Positions 60,448 through 64,000 of a stretch of DNA of 64,000 nucleotides are shown piece by piece. Each line of letters starts with the position of its first letter. The stretch's first letter is position 1. The position numbers and the translations under genes were made by a program. Source of the DNA: Schizochytrium sp. TIO01 (Eukaryota > Sar > Bigyra > Thraustochytrida > Thraustochytriidae); NCBI GenBank assembly GCA_004764695.1, contig SMSO01000031.1, positions 8,804,761-8,868,760 on the forward strand, in the 5' to 3' direction. Under the pieces are notes generated by a model. That model was not told the origin of the DNA and did not search any database. It saw only the letters and a program-made list of their open reading frames with translations.

Positions 60448-63400
60448 TTGGAATTTGTATTAAAACATGATTATTTATTTCTACTTTACCACCGTGGTCA
60501 ATAACCTTTTCGATAGATGCGAAGTCCTAAGGTATCCCTTTTGTTAAGAAAAATAAGACAAATTCTAGTTCTCAGCTGTGATCTCCAAACCCAAACTTAT
60601 TTAATTCGGCTTTGTTTAAGCAGCGAGAGCAAGAATAGAGAGTTCTTCACATCCTGCCTGAGACCTGTCCTTCCCGTTGATGTTGTCAAAGAGCCCAAGG
60701 AATTCGACTTTTCTACTTGTAGATATACTCCAAGAATCCAATTTTCATTAAGCAACAGAACAACGTTGGTAATTCCCCCATTTCCTGCTTTGCTAATTTG
60801 ATCTGCCGTTGATGGTGCACTGTTACAAAGTCCTGCCCAATACTCTCCCTCTACTAACCCGCCATACATCTGGCATCAAACATTCAGCACGAGACTGACC
60901 TTAAATCTTGCTTTAAAGAAAAAGAATGGTCTGCTAATGTCGGATGGTTCTCAAATAGACTTTGCGTTGCAATTGGGATTTCACCTGAAGTCGATCTCTT
61001 GGCACCTCTTAAGGTCCTCCCCTTTGCGGGGACCATTCGATGCGAGCTTGAGCCTTGGAATAATCTTTCAACATTGGTACAAAGCCAAAGTCCAGCAGGC
61101 AAACTCCAATTTCCTCCCACGATGTAAAAGTTCTCACCCTCAGGAGCGCCCGCACCCTCAGAGGGTTCTCGGAGTAGGTAGCTACTACGATGCGACCATG
61201 ATATCTGAGCTTCTTTTTTACTTTTCTAGGGTAGCCTGGACGCAGGCCAAATATGAATTAAACGCAGCTCCACCTGAAACGAAAGCCAGTCCTTATCTGC
61301 GTAGTGCGATATTTCATTCTGGTGTGTCAATTCCCGCTCATCGAGGCTTCATCCGATTGGAGTTCTTTACATCACACGGGCAGGGCAGGTTGCCAGCTTA
61401 TGTTGTGCACGAAGGAAGGAAAGTAGGTAGGTAGGTAGGTACCTACGTGAAGCATCCGCCTGATTGCTCATCCACGCGGTCACAAGTTGACGGACGGAGA
61501 TTTCAAGCAAAGGCCAGGGGGCGTCGCGGAGTTATGCAGACCGGGGACGTAGGAAGGCACTTGTCCAGCTGGTTAGTGTCTAGGTACCCACTAGTTGCTG
61601 CGTTTTCAGGACTCGAAGGCTGTAATTGAAGTATCTCGAGCCATCGCTCCAAAAATCGGATCCGGCGCGATCCTTTCCTGGGTCATCTCTGACCTCCCAT
61701 TTAGGGGCGCCATCTTCACTGTTCGAGTGAATTTCCGTTCTTCAAATTGAAGCAGCTTAGGCGGATTCCAGTCTTGTGGCCGACGAGTGCCGGCGCCTGA
61801 GCTCCATCAGGACTCTCTCGGTCAAGGCTTGAGACCCACGCTGCCTAGTTCGAGCATAAGAGCTGCACAACCTCTTTCGGAAAAGGAAAAGCCCGCGGGA
61901 GCGTTGCGTCGGGCATCGTCTACTGGCCATCCAAGAGTGACGACAAGAACTTCGTACTACTCGAAGCCACCAGAACCGAACTCCCAAATATCGACGCGAC
62001 TTCGCAACAGCGGCGCCGCTGCTTTGGTTCCAGCGCCACGGCCTGCGCGTGGCGTCGTCCTTCCGTTCGCGCAATTTATAGAGCCACCGACACGACACCC
62101 GCTGCGCCTATGAGCCCCAAACGAATTCAGGCGGAGACAAAACGAACAAAATTTACATTTTAATGCGAAAGAAAGCGAAAGCGCTCTTTCTTTCAAGGAA
62201 AGCTTTCGTTTCTGCCGCCAACATCCTGTGCTCGCTTGAGGCACCTATCTGCCAACCTACGCACATTGTCAAATCGCAAACGTGGCGACGATTGAAGCTG
62301 CTCAAGCTCAACTCACACGTTTGCGCCAGCTTTTGCCACCTTCAAGAATATGCATACCTCGCTACTATGCCTTATATGATTGAGACGAACAACCTGCACC
62401 TTGAAGAAGCTATTTTATTTGTTTACAGGCAAGAAGGCTGCGAGAAGAGGCAGTGGCGACGGTGGCACATCTGCGCTGACGAAACCATTGTCCGAGCCTC
62501 GCAGCTCCCGTGGGCCGAGTTGCAGACAGGCTTCAGAGTAGTCCGAGTTGCAGACAGGCTTTAGGGAAGGAAGTCTGTCTCGCTTTGATTAAAACTAATT
62601 TATTTATTGTTGTTATCATCCCCCCCAAAAGATTAAAAATTAAATCAAAAATAGAAAGTGAATAAATCAACTTGACAAAACAAACACGCGCCCAAGAAAA
62701 AGAAAAGACATGCAGGGATGACTCACAAACAAACAGAACGGAGCTTTTGCTCTTATGAAAAATCAAATTGAACTTGAACGTCTCGGGTACCTAGGCAACA
62801 GAACCTGTAGGAGAAATAAGAATCCTTAAAAAAGAAAAAGAAAAAGAAAAAGAAAAAGAAAAAAAAAGACAGGTCGTAAGCCCTCCTCTGATTTATTTTA
62901 TTTTATTCTACTTTTTCGATTTCACCATTTGCGAGGCGCTTTTTCAAGCAGCGCTGCACTATACTACTGCTCCCCGCTCCTTTCCTGTTCTATCCATCCT
63001 TGATATGGTCGATTGATACCTCCTAACGTAGGTATTTCATTCTCCAATCTTTCTTTTCTGTGGAGAGGGCCCATGGCGTCCACCCGTTCATGCTCTATAG
63101 CCTAATCATAAGGCCTGCTACGGGAGCAGAGTAAAAAGAATCAATCAAATTCGTTCTCGCTATTATAAAAACTTAAGATCTTCTTGCGTGCGAGTGGTAA
63201 GCTCAACTTGAAGCCAAAACAATCCCTCATACGTGGATCAAATTCATACCTTCTAAGCGGCTGGGTGCTCTTGCCAAAGTCCTCGTCCTAGAACAAGCAA
63301 GTCTGCTTGCGAAAGCATCGTTGACTTCGCACTCATTTACACAGAGAGAGAGAGACTTACATTACAGCAAATGACTCCAAACTGGAGATAGACAGCGATG

Positions 63401-64000
63401 TTCTCATAAAATTGGACGAATCGAAAGGCGTGAGGGATTACAACCTAGCTACACTACAAACACTGCTTCCGTGGTGCCATCGTCTTCGCCGTGACCTCCA
63501 AGTGCGGCCTGTGGCTTTCCATCATCTCTGGAGGCAGAACGTATTAGTTGTAATGGGCGCCAACTTCTGTGCACCTTTGTCGGCTCAAACCCTGTGCACA
63601 GGGACCGCGTGCGTCCTCCGATTGGCGCTCAAGAGGTCGGCCCACGAGAGGTGCACTCGGAGACTTTATGAAGTAGGCAACGTGCAGCAGAGCAATGGCG
63701 TGCGTGGTCGTCGTGGTAGTCGTCGTAGCGCAATTGATAATGTCTGTCACCCTCGTGGAAAACTAACTTCATGAGAACATTGCCCACAGAATTTGCATCT
63801 CTTCAGATCGACCAATGCAGAATAAATGACACAGTATGGTCCGTTTAACTTGACGCTGAAGACTTAACAAGCAAGCTCTCGACCCGTCGAAGAGATATAT
63901 CTATCGAGATACCTGTCTTCAGTAAATCCAACTTCTTTCTGTAAACTCGTTTCGGGTCAGGTGCACAGGTCAGCGGTGTGGCCCGTTTTCTTCTGCTTGA
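60448..64000. other. Gene-free right end with simple repeats
   Basis: No recognisable gene. The 165-aa ATG frame at 60937-61434 has no family resemblance and ends inside a GTAG array (61422-61440). Other structure: a 19-bp direct repeat CCGAGTTGCAGACAGGCTT at about 62516-62534 and 62543-62561, and an (AAAAAG)n tract at 62829-62866. A gene could begin beyond the window edge. Confidence 0.55.

Noticed and set aside
60937-61434. 165-aa plus-strand ATG frame
   Set aside because: No family resemblance, and it runs into a GTAG simple repeat at its end.

Overview
This is nuclear DNA of a unicellular eukaryote. The proteins belong to eukaryotic families (STK32-type kinase, 26S proteasome subunit PSMD5, MTFP1, MORN repeats, WH2/SH3 actin regulator, GNB1L-type WD40 protein), the tRNA gene carries an intron in its anticodon loop, and AATAAA-type sites follow several genes. 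Almost every gene is one uninterrupted reading frame. Genes are spaced at several kb and separated by simple-sequence-rich DNA. The best guess is a stramenopile of the thraustochytrid/labyrinthulomycete kind; this is inference from gene style, since the window has no ribosomal marker. The standard genetic code fits all genes.

Layout. 1-3.6 kb: no gene. 3.6-10.5 kb: four genes in alternating orientation, namely a PP2C phosphatase with a large insert (+), a GNB1L/ASA1-like WD40 protein (-), a secreted/anchored PhoD-like phosphatase (+) and a cytochrome b5-FMN hydroxyacid dehydrogenase (-). 10.5-13.1 kb: no gene, one palindrome. 13.1-17.8 kb: a divergent carrier-like membrane protein (+), a pentameric ligand-gated ion channel (+) and a RING-H2 protein (-). 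17.8-28.5 kb: gene-poor, microsatellite-rich, with only an MSS51-C-like gene (21.3 kb) and tRNA-Gly(UCC) with a 23-nt intron (22.6 kb). 28.5-34.9 kb: STK32-like kinase (+), propeller/MORN/zinc-finger/PB1-like protein (-) and MTFP1 (+). 34.9-38.2 kb: decayed reading frames. 38.2-47.4 kb: Nudix hydrolase (+), SH3/WH2/polyproline actin-type protein (-), a UBA-like plus F-box-like protein (+) and PSMD5 (+). 47.4-51.1 kb: mobile-element debris with a broken Ulp1-type protease and a 520-bp foldback element. 51.1-60.4 kb: three same-strand paralogous secretory-pathway SGNH/GDSL hydrolases, with a duplicated roughly 450-bp repeat between the second and third. 60.4-64 kb: no gene recognised.

Most neighbours look functionally unrelated (signalling, proteostasis, mitochondria, actin). 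The exception is the SGNH array, a local family expansion beside transposon debris. The most notable single genes are the ion channel, whose pore residues predict cation selectivity; the SH3-(KMxKAGLP)2-WH2-polyproline protein; the carrier-like protein lacking the usual acidic signature residues; and the SGNH array with its conserved C-terminal region of unknown function.
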